The position numbers and the translations under genes are program-made. DNA of 55,207 nucleotides from IMG/VR virus record IMGVR_UViG_3300006080_000002, positions 1 to 55,207 of that record. One strand, 5' to 3'. Position 1 is the stretch's first letter. Each line of letters starts with the position of its first letter. This DNA comes from a virus. Shown piece by piece: positions 18,575-27,125 of the stretch. The notes under the pieces are model-generated. The model was given only the letters and a program-made list of their open reading frames with translations, was not told the DNA's origin and did not search any database.

Positions 18575-18975
18575 TTCAACTTCTTCGCGTTTTCAGCAAC
18601 CAACCGTTCCCAACTTAAAGCGTTAATACGAACCATACCTTCTGGCGCTTGGCGAGAATGGCCGTATTCAATTGGTTCGGCATACGGGAGATTGTTTGTT
18701 AGATAAATTGATTGGTAAGCCGCCAAACCTTCAACGTTCTTTAATACGTCTTTAATTCGGTTAATTGTTGCAGTACCAACCGGCGCACCTGCAGACGTTG
18801 TTTCATCGCTTGGCACACCGATAGCGCAGAACCAATTATTCCGAAGCACGCCACGGTGAACCGGAGTGCCAATAACCACATTGGTGAACAGGTCTAAGGC
18901 TGCTCCGCGCTTTATCTTTGCATGGCGGTCTTCTACCTTCTTACGGAACGCTGCTAACTGATCACCAAATGCCAT
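18571..18975 (-). CDS. HK97 gp10-like neck protein
   Basis: This 134-aa protein has TPVHRGVLRNNW and later IYLTNNLPYAEPIEYGHSRQAPEGMVR. Both are hallmarks of the HK97 gp10 group, which takes part in head-tail joining. A helical N-terminus (QLAAFRKKVEDRHAKIKRG) is also usual. It sits between the head-closure candidate and the tail terminator candidate. Confidence 0.8.
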   Translation of the reverse strand: MAFGDQLAAFRKKVEDRHAKIKRGAALDLFTNVVIGTPVHRGVLRNNWFCAIGVPSDETTSAGAPVGTATINRIKDVLKNVEGLAAYQSIYLTNNLPYAEPIEYGHSRQAPEGMVRINALSWERLVAENAKKLK

Positions 18976-19331
18976 TACGTCACATCCAGCATATAAACAA
19001 CTACAATATCCGCAGGCTTAATGGCGACAAGCTTGTCCATCTCAAACCAACGTCCGTCAACCTCAATGGTTTCACCCGGTTGCGGGTTAGCATCGTGGCT
19101 AAGGATCAGTGTTTTGGTTGCTTCCCAGCTAACTACACCGAGGGCCATACTGCGGGCGGTTTGCTGGTCGGCAACTATGCCAGTTACGCTGCGCCCTTGG
19201 CCCGGTGTTGTGGTTAGCGTTGCCGGGCTTGGGGTAGCCTTACCCCGCACCGTAAAAGCCCGGCCAAGGGCCGTAAAAACGGGCGCAATGTCGGCAATGA
19301 CGCCTTGGTAAAACGCATCTGAAGCTGCCAT
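18975..19331 (-). CDS. Head closure-like neck protein
   Basis: This 118-aa protein has a beta-rich second half (GETIEVDGRWFEMDKLVAIKP, DIVVVYMLDVT) like head-closure/stopper proteins, and it lies in the expected place between the head-tail adaptor and the gp10-like protein. It shares one base with each neighbour. Assignment rests on position and fold impression. Confidence 0.6.
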   Translation of the reverse strand: MAASDAFYQGVIADIAPVFTALGRAFTVRGKATPSPATLTTTPGQGRSVTGIVADQQTARSMALGVVSWEATKTLILSHDANPQPGETIEVDGRWFEMDKLVAIKPADIVVVYMLDVT

Positions 19332-19858
19332 TATCTGTAAGTCCTTCCAACACCACTGATCCCGGCGTTGGTATATGGGTAAACCAAGGCGTCAGCCTTT
19401 GGAAAGTCAATGAATTGCACGCGCGAAACGTTGCCTTCGCGGTAACTTGTTTCGGTTGTAATAGGGCCAACGACGGTCTTCTTGCTTTTGATGTTGTATG
19501 CTTCTTGTGTGGCTACAGTGGCGTGAAGTGCATTGGTAGCAGACAGGAAAGCATATTCACAAACGCTCTTTTTCCAGTTATCGGGAATACCAAGAACAGG
19601 TCGATAGTAACGGTCATACAACCCTGAGCGCGGGTATTCTAAAGCCTGTTCATTATTCAGCGGTCGGCCACCAAGCTTCGCTCCCCATTTCTGGTCAGCG
19701 TAGCTTGAGCCATCGTTGAGAGCGTTTTCTTTAGCAGCTTGGGTAAGTTGTGCCCAGTCCGAATATCCTTGAGCTGCGCAGTAAGCATCAGCATACACGA
19801 TATCAACATAGCTGGTTGAATTGGGAATTCCTGTGCAGTCTTCTACAATAAAAGTCAT
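19331..19858 (-). CDS. Head-tail adaptor (DnaT-like phage family)
   Basis: This 175-aa protein shows STSYVDIVYADAYCAAQGYSDWAQL and LQ-rich helices with RPLNNEQALEYPRSGLYDR. The pattern is often labelled 'DnaT-like ssDNA binding protein' in phages, but it behaves as a head-tail adaptor by gene position. It is the first gene of the neck set and has a strong ribosome site (AAGGAG). I favour the structural role over ssDNA binding. Confidence 0.7.
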   Translation of the reverse strand: MTFIVEDCTGIPNSTSYVDIVYADAYCAAQGYSDWAQLTQAAKENALNDGSSYADQKWGAKLGGRPLNNEQALEYPRSGLYDRYYRPVLGIPDNWKKSVCEYAFLSATNALHATVATQEAYNIKSKKTVVGPITTETSYREGNVSRVQFIDFPKADALVYPYTNAGISGVGRTYR

Positions 19859-19946
19859 TTTTAACTCCTTGCGTTTTAATGCGTTTTATTGTAACAGGCA
19901 ATACCCTCGAGGTACAGTGTGGGAAAGCAGATATAGGGAGTTTGAT

Positions 19947-19975
19947 AAAGTTGCGGGCATTGCGCCCGCAACTTT
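19947..19975 (-). terminator. Hairpin at end of the VAP-repeat gene
   Basis: A 12-bp perfect stem AAAGTTGCGGGC / GCCCGCAACTTT with a 5-base loop overlaps the stop of the 200-aa gene on the - strand and is followed by TTTATC. It is a likely partial terminator separating capsid from neck genes. Confidence 0.6.
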
Positions 19976-20576
19976 AGTTCAGAATGCCGAGGGCACGCTG
20001 TTCTTTATCGCTTAAAACCGCACGGAGAGCTTCGTTACGTTCAGCCAGTGCTTCACGTTCTTTGCGGCCCTGTTCCTGATAGCGCTTAATCTGCTCAGCA
20101 AAGGTTTCTTCTTTGCCTTTGGCTTCTTCCAAAGCCTTGGTGTGGGCTTCCTGTGCATCACGGAAAGCACGGTCTGCTTTCGCACGGGCCTGATCTGCTT
20201 CTTCCAGGGCTTTAGCTGCCGCAGCAACTGGATCTTCTGTAGCCACAGAATCACCTTCGCCAGCGTCGCCAGCGTCTTCGTCCGCGCCAGTTACAGGGTC
20301 AGCGGGTGCAACAGGTGCAACAGGTGCAACAGGTGCAACAGGTGCAACAGGTGCAACAGGTGCAACAGGTGCAACAGGTGCTTCAGCTTTGACCTTTGCG
20401 GCTTGTGCTGCCACACGGCTAAAGCCCGGCCCAGCTGCCGTAATCTGATCACGGGTAACAGGCTTACCAACCAGATCTTTCACAACGTCCAAACGCGGCA
20501 GGCCATCTGCTGTCCAATGGTCGTTATTGTCCGGATCGAGTTTAGCGAGCGCTGCAATAATTACTTCATTGCTCAT
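19974..20576 (-). CDS. Protein with VAP tripeptide repeats and C-terminal coiled coil, next to capsid
   Basis: This 200-aa protein has three visible parts. Residues 1-65 form a compact segment (DNNDHWTADGLPRLDVVKDLVG) with the look of a small helical binding domain. A run of eight VAP tripeptides follows, then a long charged coiled coil (EEADQARAKADRAFRDAQEAHTKALEEAKG). It lies right after the major capsid gene between two hairpins. It could be a capsid decoration or assembly protein with a flexible stalk; no family is certain. Confidence 0.75.
   Translation of the reverse strand: MSNEVIIAALAKLDPDNNDHWTADGLPRLDVVKDLVGKPVTRDQITAAGPGFSRVAAQAAKVKAEAPVAPVAPVAPVAPVAPVAPVAPVAPADPVTGADEDAGDAGEGDSVATEDPVAAAAKALEEADQARAKADRAFRDAQEAHTKALEEAKGKEETFAEQIKRYQEQGRKEREALAERNEALRAVLSDKEQRALGILN
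20304..20378 (-). repeat. Nine-base tandem repeat encoding (VAP)n
   Basis: The unit GCAACAGGT (+ strand) is repeated eight times in perfect register, giving VAP repeats in the protein. Identical copies imply recent expansion or ongoing slippage, so copy number may vary between isolates or between sequencing assemblies. Confidence 0.9.
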
Positions 20577-20594
20577 TGTCTTTTCCTCTTAATA

Positions 20595-20622
20595 AACAGG
20601 TGAGGCTGAAGCCCCACCTGTT
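20595..20622 (-). terminator. Hairpin after major capsid gene
   Basis: The stem AACAGGTG.GGC / GCC.CACCTGTT with loop TTCA is followed by TATTA on the - strand, directly after the capsid stop. Probably a partial terminator that reduces downstream expression relative to capsid. Confidence 0.55.
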
Positions 20623-20627
20623 CCGGA

Positions 20628-21665
20628 TTACATTTCGCGGGTTACGAGACGCGCAATCTTGATCTGCTTGCGTTCAGTGTACGCACGCTGCCAAGAAGTT
20701 GCTGCTTCCAGAACCGTATTGGATGGGCCACCTTTTGAAGCCGCGCCAACATACTTGTGACCGGCTGGGTGCAGACACCACTGAACGCGGTTGTACAGTA
20801 CGCTGGAACCGCCACCGTTACCGGAGTCAGGCTTACGCGAAGTTTCAGTTGGTGTAGCTGGGGCAGCACGGCCGAAGCGAACAGCGCCAGCACCAAAGAT
20901 CCAAGTGTCAAAGACACCGCCAGCGTTTGGCATACTGTCGTCACGGATAACAGTACGGCCCAGGAACGTCGGGATCATAATTTTACCATCGGACGCCGGG
21001 ATAAATTCAATCAGGTTGTTTTTGCGCATCTGGTTGTAAACAACCGAATGAACCATTACCATGCCCAGATCGTCATCGCTGTCACCCATAGTCGCCAGAG
21101 CGTCGATAAATGCTGGAGCGCTGAACTTGGTGGCCGCACCGACTGCAGTGCCTTTAATGTCGTTGGTCAGGTCGCCTTGGGTGTGCTCGGTGCCGGTAGG
21201 CGCGGCATCGTTATCGGCAAACACACCTTTAACAGTGGAAATGAACGCACGCTGCAGACGTCGCTGCCAGTAATCCGCAACACGGCTGGCAATGCTGTTC
21301 ATTGGGTCTGCACCAATGAGGTCTGCCGCCAAGTCTGAGCTTGACCATGATTGGTTACGGTTCAACCGAACGGCAATTTCTTCAACGGTGCCGGTTTTCT
21401 TCGGCGCGGAGTTTGTAGTACCGCCAGTGAACGAGTCGTCGGCGTCGTCGCTTGAAACGTTATCTTCGTCGTTATCCAGGTCTTTGAAACTTGGAACGTG
21501 GAAGGTTAAACCGCCGCCAGCCAGTTCGGTGTCCAGCAGTGGGTCACGCGACATAGCGCCAGATTGAATCAGACGCGACTTCTCTTCGGTGAGCAACTGC
21601 GCGTAAGGTGTGAAAACTTCTGGGACAATAACGTCCGCAAGATTGGTGATCGGTCCAGTAGCCAT
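20628..21665 (-). CDS. Major capsid protein
   Basis: This 345-aa product begins TNLADVIVPEVFTPYAQLLTEEKSRLIQSGAM, the start of a common phage major capsid group (HK97-fold, P22 coat-like). It contains GTVEEIAVRLNRNQSWSSSDLAADLIGADPM and a late segment, RVQWCLHPAGHKYVG. It follows the scaffold gene, has a strong ribosome site (GGAGGAT) and is flanked by hairpins on both sides, which fits a need for high and separately tuned expression. Confidence 0.9.
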   Translation of the reverse strand: MATGPITNLADVIVPEVFTPYAQLLTEEKSRLIQSGAMSRDPLLDTELAGGGLTFHVPSFKDLDNDEDNVSSDDADDSFTGGTTNSAPKKTGTVEEIAVRLNRNQSWSSSDLAADLIGADPMNSIASRVADYWQRRLQRAFISTVKGVFADNDAAPTGTEHTQGDLTNDIKGTAVGAATKFSAPAFIDALATMGDSDDDLGMVMVHSVVYNQMRKNNLIEFIPASDGKIMIPTFLGRTVIRDDSMPNAGGVFDTWIFGAGAVRFGRAAPATPTETSRKPDSGNGGGSSVLYNRVQWCLHPAGHKYVGAASKGGPSNTVLEAATSWQRAYTERKQIKIARLVTREM

Positions 21666-21737
21666 GTGATCCTCCAGGATATGTGGCTTAGGTTAACAAC
21701 TCCTGAGCCGCTGCCCCATGACCGCGTCCCAAACATA

Positions 21738-21767
21738 AAAAGGGCGTCCACCATTGGACGCCCTTTT
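21738..21767. terminator. Strong hairpin between scaffold and capsid genes
   Basis: A perfect 13-bp stem AAAAGGGCGTCCA / TGGACGCCCTTTT with a 4-base loop is followed by T runs in either direction. In the leftward transcript it lies after the scaffold stop (21806) and before the capsid start (21665). It looks like a full terminator but sits inside the structural operon. Confidence 0.75.
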
Positions 21768-21805
21768 ACTATAGCAACTTGCAAAAAATTCAAGCAAGCA
21801 TTATT

Positions 21806-22606
21806 TTATTCGGCTGGCTTAGGGCCGCCAATGGTTGTACCCGCAGCGGCAGCCATCTGCTCCGCTTTTGCATGGTCAGCCGTAACAAGCTTACCTTGCT
21901 CAGTGAGGTTCCAGTGCTTGGCGCTGAATGGATTAACCACAGCCGAGCCGCCACCGGGGCGCGCATTGGCACCTTGTGACACCGGCCACCAGTGCGGGCG
22001 AGTCTGCTGCATATCAGTGAGCCATACGTCTGCGCCAATGCCGGGGGTGACACCAACATTATCGCGCGTCACTACCCGGCCATCTTCGCTAACTTCGAAC
22101 ACGCGCTCAGCCTGCAACAAAATATCGTCCAGCGCTGTTTGGTGAACTTTCGAAGCCAAACCAGCTTCGCGCACGTGATCGTGAATCTTGCGGGTCACTT
22201 CACGCTTTTCGTATTCGGCAACCTGAGCTTCAGTATCCGCCAGCTTTTTCTTGGCATCGTTCAGCTCGCGCTGTACAGGGCCAAGCTTACTCTGCAAACG
22301 GGCTTCAACCATTTCGCTCAGCTTGTCTTCGTCCAGCTTGCCACCGGCAGCCAGTTCCAGTTCTTTAATTCGGTCGAGACGAGCCAACACAACTTCTGGT
22401 TCTTCATCACCAAACTGGCGCAGTTTGTCTTTTGTTTCACTGTGGTCTTTGCGTTCTTTGCGCAGACTTTCCTGAAGCTTTTCGACGTCGGATTTCGAGC
22501 GAATATCTGCGGCAGCGACTAACACATATTTGTCACCGGACTTAACGAACAGATGGCGGTAAGCCGCTGGGATTTCTTCGAGGGTTGCGTATTCTTCATC
22601 AAGCAT
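21806..22606 (-). CDS. Scaffolding protein (putative)
   Basis: This 266-aa protein starts with the ATG of MLDEEYATLEEIPAAY, which has GGAG at good spacing; an upstream in-frame ATG has a poorer context. Residues about 30-130 form a highly charged coiled coil (KLQESLRKERKDHSETKDKLRQ, ELNDAKKKLADTEAQVAEYEKR). It lies just before the capsid gene. This build and position are typical of capsid scaffolds. A protease domain is not visible. Confidence 0.78.
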   Translation of the reverse strand: MLDEEYATLEEIPAAYRHLFVKSGDKYVLVAAADIRSKSDVEKLQESLRKERKDHSETKDKLRQFGDEEPEVVLARLDRIKELELAAGGKLDEDKLSEMVEARLQSKLGPVQRELNDAKKKLADTEAQVAEYEKREVTRKIHDHVREAGLASKVHQTALDDILLQAERVFEVSEDGRVVTRDNVGVTPGIGADVWLTDMQQTRPHWWPVSQGANARPGGGSAVVNPFSAKHWNLTEQGKLVTADHAKAEQMAAAAGTTIGGPKPAE

Positions 22607-22671
22607 TGGAATCACTCCGTTGGTTTGGCGAACCATTTCGCCGGAAAAGCACTATAGCACAGGCGCACGGT

Positions 22672-23838
22672 TTACTGCAACGTCCGCTTGGTAATTTCGT
22701 CTAAAGTAAACTCACGCCCATCCGGGGCAACAAACCCACTGAGCGGGACTTCGCCTTTCTTGTAAAGCTCATAACGGGCCGGGCCGAGGTAGTCCCGCTG
22801 AAACTCCGCGCTCTGCCGGGCAAAGAATTCACTGAAGGTTGTTGCCCCGGCAACCTGCCCAATTAATTCGGCCTTTTTGGTTTCGGCGAATTTGTCGAAC
22901 TTGCCCTTTAAACCTCGTGGCAATTGCGAACGCTTGGTGACACCTTTAAGGCCGTTCTGCTTGGCGAACTCTTGCACGGCAAGCTTTTCTTGATAGGCTT
23001 TGAACGGGCGCTTGCCAAGCAAATCTGGGTCAAGATACGGTACACGCAACGAACGGCAGCGGAAGTGAAGTGGTGGCATTGGCCCCTCACCCCGCTTCAA
23101 GCGCTTGTGGTCATTAGTGGCGCATTCCAATGTTGTATGGCCGTCTAGTGTGGCAAGAAAAATCTCCTCCTTAATAATATCGGAGTTTTCTTCATACAAG
23201 GCTTGTTTAACTTCCTGCTGGATGCCATTTGTTACCGTCAGCAAAACGGATTCAATATCCCGCTTTGCTTTTGCGCTAACGGCGCGTCCGGTAATAATAC
23301 CCTGCTCCCCGGCAATTTCTGCAGCCATTTGCGTCGGAGTTATACCTTGAACAATAGCAGTCTTTGCCCTGCGCAATATGGCGTCAACGTCCGCTGCGGC
23401 TGTACGTTCCATCCATTGTTTAAGGGTGGCACCTTCAAACGGCTGGGAGTTTACAATAGCGTTGAGTTGCGACACCGGGGGCACAGCCAAGCCCATAACC
23501 ACAGGCACCGCACCGTCAATTGTCGCGGCGGCCAGTGTGGCTTCGTTTGCGGCATAGGATTTAAGCTGTTCCGTGTAAGTGTCCAGGACCTCCTGCCAAG
23601 CGCCAAGGCGCACGGCCAGAACTTCCTGTTCCATTTGTGCCAGCAACTTTTTCCCGCGTTCGTTTATGAGAGATTTGCCTTCCAGCTTGGCCCCGTAGCG
23701 AAGCAGTATGTTATACACATCCTCATCCGTTTTGCTAATTACGCTGGAACCTTGATTTCGCAAGCTTCCAGCGTATCGAAGCATATAGGTCTGATGACGC
23801 ACATACGCATCCAACAGTTCCTCATTACTCGTCGCCAT
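22672..23838 (-). CDS. Phage head morphogenesis protein, Mu gpF-like
   Basis: This 388-aa minor head protein has a helical N-terminus and the MuF signature: DGHTTLECATNDHKRLKRGEGPMPPLHFRCRSLRVPYL, with two cysteines and a histidine. It overlaps the portal gene end by 14 bases, as MuF genes commonly follow portal genes. It probably helps portal-capsid assembly or is ejected with DNA. Confidence 0.85.
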   Translation of the reverse strand: MATSNEELLDAYVRHQTYMLRYAGSLRNQGSSVISKTDEDVYNILLRYGAKLEGKSLINERGKKLLAQMEQEVLAVRLGAWQEVLDTYTEQLKSYAANEATLAAATIDGAVPVVMGLAVPPVSQLNAIVNSQPFEGATLKQWMERTAAADVDAILRRAKTAIVQGITPTQMAAEIAGEQGIITGRAVSAKAKRDIESVLLTVTNGIQQEVKQALYEENSDIIKEEIFLATLDGHTTLECATNDHKRLKRGEGPMPPLHFRCRSLRVPYLDPDLLGKRPFKAYQEKLAVQEFAKQNGLKGVTKRSQLPRGLKGKFDKFAETKKAELIGQVAGATTFSEFFARQSAEFQRDYLGPARYELYKKGEVPLSGFVAPDGREFTLDEITKRTLQ

Positions 23839-25294
23839 TCACATCGCCCTCATCTGTTTTACCATTCAACGTCACAGGCTGTATTAAGGGGGCTTCGCTG
23901 TTCAGAAGCTTCATTTCGTCTTCGTATGAAAGCGAACTAATGCCTTTTTCTTGCAGCCAAGCGTGAATGGATTGCAGGCTAAGTGGAGCGCCCATATTCT
24001 TCGCAGCCATGATTTCGTTAAGAATGCCGCTAACAATTTCAACGTTTGTAAATTCTAAATTCGGTTTAACGCGCACTTGGTCCGGGTCTGCACCAAGCCA
24101 AGTCGCCAGCGCTTTCAGTACCTTTTCCAGCCCAGCAGCGCCCGCCTTTGCTATTTGGGGCAACGTTGCTGTTTGTGAGGCCATACGCAGTCGCAGGGCG
24201 TCTCCGCTTTCCTTAGCCCGGCTTGTGGCGTCTGTAACCTGCCCGCTTTTTGCCTTGGCCCGTGCGTAATCGTTTTCAAGGGCTTTGCGCAGTTCGGGCA
24301 AGCCTTGTGAAGAAACACCGATAAATTTAGCGTCACCGTTTACAGGTACGTCAATCCGAGCACCGGCGCCAACGCGGACTTCATCTTCTGTATCCGTAGC
24401 ACCAATGCGAACAAGGGTGTCTTGGCTTTGCATAAACAAGCTCTGGCGGTAATCGGCTTCTGTACGATAAATTGTCATACAAGCGTTCGCTAACCCGAGG
24501 AGCGGTGGAAGCTCCGGTTCCGGTGACAGGTCACGGCTATTAACAAAGCTAAAGGGGATCATGCCTTCCAACGGAGTACCACGAACACCCGGTAACGTGT
24601 AAGTAAGGCTCGGAATCTCGTCGTCGTTTTCAATGACGGCAGTTCCGTACACAGTCTTAACGCTCTCCGGATCAACCTGTTGCGTCACCGGGTCTACAAG
24701 TGAGCAAATGCGGTAACGCTCTTTGAATTTCCATTTGTTGGTTGCAGGGTCACGAACTTGCGCACTTTCGTTAAGCTTCAGAAAAGTTATATCCAAATCT
24801 TCGCGCCCTTCGACACCGTCGTCCCAGTCCATAATGGCTTGGCCGGTGTACAGAACAACCACAGGACGCGGAGAACCATCGGCCTCAACAGCGATATCGC
24901 CTAAGATACCGAGACGACCGGTGATAAGCTGCATGGTGTTAATTCGAGCCAGAACCATCTCCAAGCTTTCACCAATCAGCGTTGAATTAAGTTCCATCTC
25001 TTTCATAACCGGCGGCAATGAAATCGTCGGTGGCTTTGCGTGCATAATACCAATCGCAGCTTGCACAGCTTCCGAATAGATATCCGGGTACACCGCACGC
25101 AGTTTATAAGCATCGTAATCTTGCTGCCCCGGTTGGTCTTTGCCTTGGCCATAACCGTCCTTTCGGTGGCCGGTTGTTGGCGGAAGGTACTTATCGCCAG
25201 CCTTTTTAACGGCGTGTTCACCGTCATAACTGTCTTCGCCAAGCTGCCAGTATTCGACAAACTGGATATAGGATGGATGTGTATCTACGCTCAT
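23825..25294 (-). CDS. Portal protein
   Basis: This 489-aa protein begins MSVDTHPSYIQFVEYWQLGEDSYDGEHAVKKAGDKYLPPT and continues YKLRAVYPDIYSEAVQAAIGIMHAKPPTI. The pattern matches the DUF4055 portal group. The late helical wing/crown region includes KALENDYARAKAKSGQ. It sits between terminase large subunit and the MuF-like gene with a GAGGAG ribosome site. It should form the 12-fold channel used for packaging and ejection. Confidence 0.88.
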   Translation of the reverse strand: MSVDTHPSYIQFVEYWQLGEDSYDGEHAVKKAGDKYLPPTTGHRKDGYGQGKDQPGQQDYDAYKLRAVYPDIYSEAVQAAIGIMHAKPPTISLPPVMKEMELNSTLIGESLEMVLARINTMQLITGRLGILGDIAVEADGSPRPVVVLYTGQAIMDWDDGVEGREDLDITFLKLNESAQVRDPATNKWKFKERYRICSLVDPVTQQVDPESVKTVYGTAVIENDDEIPSLTYTLPGVRGTPLEGMIPFSFVNSRDLSPEPELPPLLGLANACMTIYRTEADYRQSLFMQSQDTLVRIGATDTEDEVRVGAGARIDVPVNGDAKFIGVSSQGLPELRKALENDYARAKAKSGQVTDATSRAKESGDALRLRMASQTATLPQIAKAGAAGLEKVLKALATWLGADPDQVRVKPNLEFTNVEIVSGILNEIMAAKNMGAPLSLQSIHAWLQEKGISSLSYEDEMKLLNSEAPLIQPVTLNGKTDEGDVNGDE

Positions 25295-25303
25295 GTTAAC
25301 TCC

Positions 25304-26890
25304 TCACGTTAAACCAGTGGTTCGGCCACTTCGGAACATATCACCAACGCTTAATATAACGTAGCGGCTTTCGTCACAAACGTGGTCTTCAGCTTCGGTA
25401 TCAACGTCGTCTTGGTCTACTTCGTCTCGTGGTATTGTTGGGACAGTACGAATAAATCCGTCCTGACAACTTCTAAAAGTAAATAGTCCGGGGCTTTCCC
25501 GGGGGCCACCGTGCTCCGGTGGTTGGGCATTATACATTGCGATTCGCATAAGCTCCCAGCCATTTTTTCGGCTACCGGGGCTTTTGTCTGCACGGGTAAA
25601 GCTTAGCCCCCGGTAGGTATGGCCGTCAATTACAACTTTTTTCTGCATATCGGTTGCAATGCACACACCGTTGACAGTGTCATAAATCGATCCGTCAGCC
25701 GGGCCAGCTTTAACCCGGTCAAAGATACCCATCTTTAATTCGCGCTGAACCGCACCTTGGGCCACCTTTGTTGCCAGCAAACGGAGGCCGGTGTTAGCCA
25801 CACCATTCCACCCGTACCACTCGCCAATCCGGAACAGGTCACCGCGCACAGTTGAGCGCCATTGCCCTTTCGCATCTTTGTAATCGCTGCCGTCGCTTTG
25901 TGCCCACCAGCCAATAGAGAACGGGCGGGAGCTACCCCAGTCGAACGAACGGAATATGCGCCAGCTTTGCGGAATTTGGAAATCCTCAACAATGTTGTGT
26001 TGGCTCGACCAAACATCGTCGAACATACCACCAGAAGTGATATCCCAATCGCCCCACAACCAAGCGGCCCGTTTGTTTGGGTCTGTAATGCTTTCCAGCT
26101 CCAAAACATATTCCGGGCTCAAGAAACGGTTTTCTTTGTATGAACCGAAAATGCGAACTTGGGTTTTTGTGATGTCCTCGCGTTTACCTGTCCGTGGGTT
26201 AAACACGTTCCGGGTAATGCGTACAAGCTGCCCCGGCCCGGCAGGGTCAATGAAGCGCTGCTTAACCCAGTTATGGCCAACACCGAAAGGGTTGGTTGTG
26301 CTGAAAACCACCAGCGGGATTTCAGGCAGCGGGTTGTCAATTTCCCCGGTTTCTTCGTTGCGTGGGCTGTGCTCTAACGGCAGGAATGACGAACGATTAC
26401 AAGACATCATTGCGTCATATAAATTCGAATTTGGGTGCTTTGTTAATTCGTTCCACCCGATGAAAGGGAATTCCTGCCCGTGATATTTCCAGTAATCTTG
26501 CTCGGTTTTAACAACGCGGAACCAAAGCTCTTCACCTGTAGGCCAGACCCATTTCAGTTGGCTTGTGGAACTGATGAATTTCGCACCATCTTTAAACAGT
26601 GGGAACCAGCGGCGGGACTTTGCAATTAAGTCGTCGAGGTTTTTATATTCACGGTCGTAAATTACACCGCGCCAAAATTGCCCGTAACCCTTGCCAACAA
26701 ATCGGCGAAAATACATAATCTGCGAATCTGTTTTGCCGGGGCCGCGTGTGCCCTCGTAAAGAATGTGGTTAGCCGGACAGCATATTGCGAGGGCTTGGGA
26801 TCCTTCCAAAGGCTTCCATATTTTAACCGGCGTCGCTTGTTTCGCTTCCGGTGCTGGAAGCGCTAGAGGTGCTGCGCTCAACCCATTCAT
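25304..26890 (-). CDS. terL: Terminase large subunit
   Basis: This 528-aa packaging motor has a Walker A-like segment EGTRGPGKT (residues 46-54) in the ATPase domain, FPFIGWNELTK in the place of a Walker B, and LVVFSTTNP in the coupling-motif position. The C-terminal half should hold the nuclease. Its first 68 bases overlap the outer spanin gene in another frame. No better in-frame start follows soon, so the overlap appears genuine. Confidence 0.9.
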   Translation of the reverse strand: MNGLSAAPLALPAPEAKQATPVKIWKPLEGSQALAICCPANHILYEGTRGPGKTDSQIMYFRRFVGKGYGQFWRGVIYDREYKNLDDLIAKSRRWFPLFKDGAKFISSTSQLKWVWPTGEELWFRVVKTEQDYWKYHGQEFPFIGWNELTKHPNSNLYDAMMSCNRSSFLPLEHSPRNEETGEIDNPLPEIPLVVFSTTNPFGVGHNWVKQRFIDPAGPGQLVRITRNVFNPRTGKREDITKTQVRIFGSYKENRFLSPEYVLELESITDPNKRAAWLWGDWDITSGGMFDDVWSSQHNIVEDFQIPQSWRIFRSFDWGSSRPFSIGWWAQSDGSDYKDAKGQWRSTVRGDLFRIGEWYGWNGVANTGLRLLATKVAQGAVQRELKMGIFDRVKAGPADGSIYDTVNGVCIATDMQKKVVIDGHTYRGLSFTRADKSPGSRKNGWELMRIAMYNAQPPEHGGPRESPGLFTFRSCQDGFIRTVPTIPRDEVDQDDVDTEAEDHVCDESRYVILSVGDMFRSGRTTGLT

Positions 26891-27125
26891 TTAATAGTTC
26901 CAACCTTTTGTTGCAGACTTTTAGTTCACCTAAGATAACCACAGTGTAATTCAAGGCGTCGCCAACAGTTAGCCCGGTAAATTCGGGTATATGACAGCGC
27001 TGCAACAATTCAGCAGGTGGCCGTATAACCTCAGTCTTCGTTAGGGTTATCGGTTTGTTCCCTGAGCAAGCGTACAGCATCGGGAGGCAGGCGCATACTA
27101 AACAAATCGTGGATAGCTTTGTCAT
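26823..27125 (-). CDS. Outer-membrane spanin lipoprotein (Rz1-like)
   Basis: This 100-aa protein has a signal peptide ending in a lipobox, LYAC with C20, so the mature lipoprotein has about 81 residues. It contains IRPPAELLQRCHIPEF and VCNKRLELLNEW, a pattern of o-spanin proteins that partner an inner-membrane spanin. It overlaps the i-spanin gene in another frame, as is usual for Rz/Rz1 pairs, and at its other end overlaps terL. Its job is outer membrane disruption at lysis. Confidence 0.82.
   Translation of the reverse strand: MTKLSTICLVCACLPMLYACSGNKPITLTKTEVIRPPAELLQRCHIPEFTGLTVGDALNYTVVILGELKVCNKRLELLNEWVERSTSSASSTGSETSDAG

Noticed and set aside
19331-19858. DnaT-like ssDNA-binding replication protein
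   Set aside because: The family label is common but the gene sits in the neck cluster between capsid and gp10-like genes, so I treat it as a head-tail adaptor.
20142-20603. Plus-strand frame with a run of RCN tripeptides
   Set aside because: Reverse reading of the VAP tandem repeat; no start signal and opposite to the operon.
22651-22680. TTGCAG / TATAGT promoter before the scaffold gene
   Set aside because: The spacer is 18 bases and the -35 lies on the last codons of the MuF-like gene; it may be chance, so I did not list it as a feature.
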